The notes beneath the pieces are model-generated. The model saw nothing but the letters and a program-made list of their open reading frames with translations. It was not told the origin of the DNA and made no database searches. A stretch of 5,237 nt of DNA from Candidatus Bathyarchaeota archaeon. Lineage in GTDB: Archaea > Asgardarchaeota > Lokiarchaeia > Sigyniarchaeales > Sigyniarchaeaceae. The position numbers were made by a program, and so were the translations under genes. The stretch is from contig WJJB01000093.1 in NCBI GenBank assembly GCA_014729935.1, positions 1 through 5,237 of the forward strand, given 5' to 3'. Below are positions 3,767-5,237 of this stretch, one piece after another (position 1 is the first letter of the stretch; each line of letters begins with the position of its first letter).

Positions 3767-5237
3767 ATGCACACCCTTCAGGAAGGAAGTGTCACCCCCG
3801 AGAAGATGGAGCATCACATTCCAACATGGCAAAAAGTATTATCCATGGCTTTCATCGTTTTCGGCTTTATTTTGCCAATCACCACCCCGTTTGTCATTTT
3901 CATCTTTGAACGAATGGAGACAAGGGGGAAGGTGAGGCTTGCCGGCAATGCCGTGCTTGGGGCAGTTTGCGGGTTGTTGGTTGCTGGCGCGATCATCTTG
4001 AATTCCCTCCTTGGAATCAACCTGATACCCCAGGTCTTGGTGCTTGTCATTTTATTCTTGGTTGGAAGATGCAAGTGTCACCAGGATCGTTATCAAGTGA
4101 AAAATGTCCTGTATTTTACCCTCTTTTCTACTTTCTTGTTCCTGAACGCTATAGTCATAGCAAAAACCCTTATATCCCTTGATGTAACTCCCTCCTTGCC
4201 CCTAACTGTTGATTTTTGGCTTGTATTTGAGGAAAACCTTGATTCAATAATTCAAATAATCTCCATGTTATTCTTCACAGCAGTCTTCCTGAACCGGCTC
4301 GCGATGAACTTGCTTGCCAAGGAAGAGGATTTATTCAGGACGGGAAGGGTGCTCTACTGGAGGAGGCTCGTGAACGTGTTTAAATGGAAGAACGAACGAA
4401 CCAGCTTGCGTTCGGGTAACGAAACACTCATGAAAGTGAAAAACGCATCAAAAATACTCGCGTTGACCTGTTTTATGCTCTTGATATTACTCCCCCTTCT
4501 TCCTGATATCGACATGACTGGTATTCTTGATTTCCTAGCCGGTGATGGTAGTTTTGATGTTTTGGAAATTGGGGATTTGATAATCGCGGGATTCTTCGTC
4601 ATTCTGGCAGGATTTCCCTTTATCCTTTCCCATATGCTCACGTGGTTTTACACGGGAAGGATGGTTTCCTATCAAGGGAAAGCGGTTGCAAGACAGCAAG
4701 ACCGGATTTGGTTTTTCATGGTACCAATTGGTTGGATAATCTCCGCCACGGCATTCATTCCCCTGGTATTGTCGCTGCTTGGAGTTTCATTCAATACCAT
4801 CGTTACCATGTCCCTTGTCTTGAATATCATTGCCATGCTTGCATTGGGGTGGATCGTTTTCCAAGCATGGTTGAATCCTAAACACCTCCTGCTTGATCCA
4901 AAAGTTAAGTGCAGGAAGCTGGAAGCGGGCATGATTCAAGCAACAAGGAGTTCATCCCGTGATGGATTGTTGAAAAGGGCTTGCCATGGCTTCCTAATTG
5001 CAGTCGTCTTGGGGATTTCTGTATTAAATGGCATTATCTGGTTCCAAGCAACCTTTGCATACGGGCGAATTGTACATTGGTACGAATCGGGATTCTATTT
5101 TTGGCTTGGAGTGCTTTTCATCGTTGGCCCGGTGGTATTATTGTTCTTCTTGGATAGTAGATATATTCGGCGGCTTTTGATGGGCTATTTCGCCATCGTG
5201 CTGCTCTTGTTAGCACAGCAACTATTCAAGGTAATCC
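3767..5237 (+). CDS. Large polytopic membrane protein, family unknown, cut at the right edge
   Basis: An uninterrupted frame runs from the ATG at 3767 to the window end: 490 codons and no stop, so the C-terminus is missing. After a ~20-residue hydrophilic N-terminus (no cleavable signal peptide), hydrophobic stretches suggest about 11-12 membrane helices at roughly 23-47, 59-83, 87-100, 112-136, 158-178, 228-246, 268-295, 314-338, 345-367, 405-427, 442-462 and 466-487. Loops at 184-226 and 369-404 are basic (YWRRLVNVFKWKNER; KVKCRKLE, SSSRDGLLKR), so by the positive-inside rule they are probably cytoplasmic. A loop at about 247-268 is acidic (DIDM, GDGSFDVLEIGD) and probably lies outside. I see no transporter signature, ATP-binding motif or catalytic motif. 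It could be a transporter, a lipid-processing enzyme or an orphan membrane protein. The start is supported by a TATA box at leaderless distance, and regulation is suggested by the upstream 17-bp inverted repeat. Confidence 0.8.
   Translation, partial: MHTLQEGSVTPEKMEHHIPTWQKVLSMAFIVFGFILPITTPFVIFIFERMETRGKVRLAGNAVLGAVCGLLVAGAIILNSLLGINLIPQVLVLVILFLVGRCKCHQDRYQVKNVLYFTLFSTFLFLNAIVIAKTLISLDVTPSLPLTVDFWLVFEENLDSIIQIISMLFFTAVFLNRLAMNLLAKEEDLFRTGRVLYWRRLVNVFKWKNERTSLRSGNETLMKVKNASKILALTCFMLLILLPLLPDIDMTGILDFLAGDGSFDVLEIGDLIIAGFFVILAGFPFILSHMLTWFYTGRMVSYQGKAVARQQDRIWFFMVPIGWIISATAFIPLVLSLLGVSFNTIVTMSLVLNIIAMLALGWIVFQAWLNPKHLLLDPKVKCRKLEAGMIQATRSSSRDGLLKRACHGFLIAVVLGISVLNGIIWFQATFAYGRIVHWYESGFYFWLGVLFIVGPVVLLFFLDSRYIRRLLMGYFAIVLLLLAQQLFKVI

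Overview
The window reads as archaeal chromosomal DNA, most likely from an Asgard-type archaeon. The evidence is TATA boxes with purine-rich upstream (BRE-like) bases, two start codons lying 26-29 bases downstream of a TATA centre (the leaderless pattern), Shine-Dalgarno-like AGGTGA/GGAGG motifs before the operon-internal genes and a candidate small gene, and a protein whose C-terminal half has the fold order of the longin/roadblock domains that are very abundant in Asgard genomes. The lineage is an inference: there is no rRNA, tRNA or other marker gene here, and no product can be named with confidence.

Layout: (1) Positions 1-2583, plus strand, hold three tightly packed genes (1-nt and 14-nt overlaps) that look like one transcription unit. 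The first combines a winged-helix-like region with a longin-like domain. The second combines a PadR-like winged helix with two widely separated CxxC pairs (a possible split zinc site). The third is a small winged-helix protein with an acidic, probably disordered tail. (2) Positions 2614-3273, minus strand, convergent with the operon, hold an unrecognised 219-aa mainly helical protein with a T-rich terminator in the 30-nt gap. (3) Positions 3274-3766 form a divergent intergenic region of about 490 nt, rich in regulatory-looking sequence: two perfect 17-bp inverted repeats, each just outside a TATA box, an additional half-site, an A+T-rich inverted repeat, short tandem repeats, and one doubtful 67-aa minus-strand ORF. 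(4) Position 3767 to the right edge, plus strand, holds the first 490 codons of a large polytopic membrane protein with about 11-12 predicted membrane helices, of unrecognised family and cut by the window end.

How the parts may work together is inference. The operon has three DNA-binding-like folds next to a longin-like module, so it may encode a regulatory or scaffold complex. Each of the two divergently transcribed genes carries a separate palindrome at its promoter, which suggests that two different dimeric regulators control them. A product of the neighbouring operon is one candidate for such a regulator.
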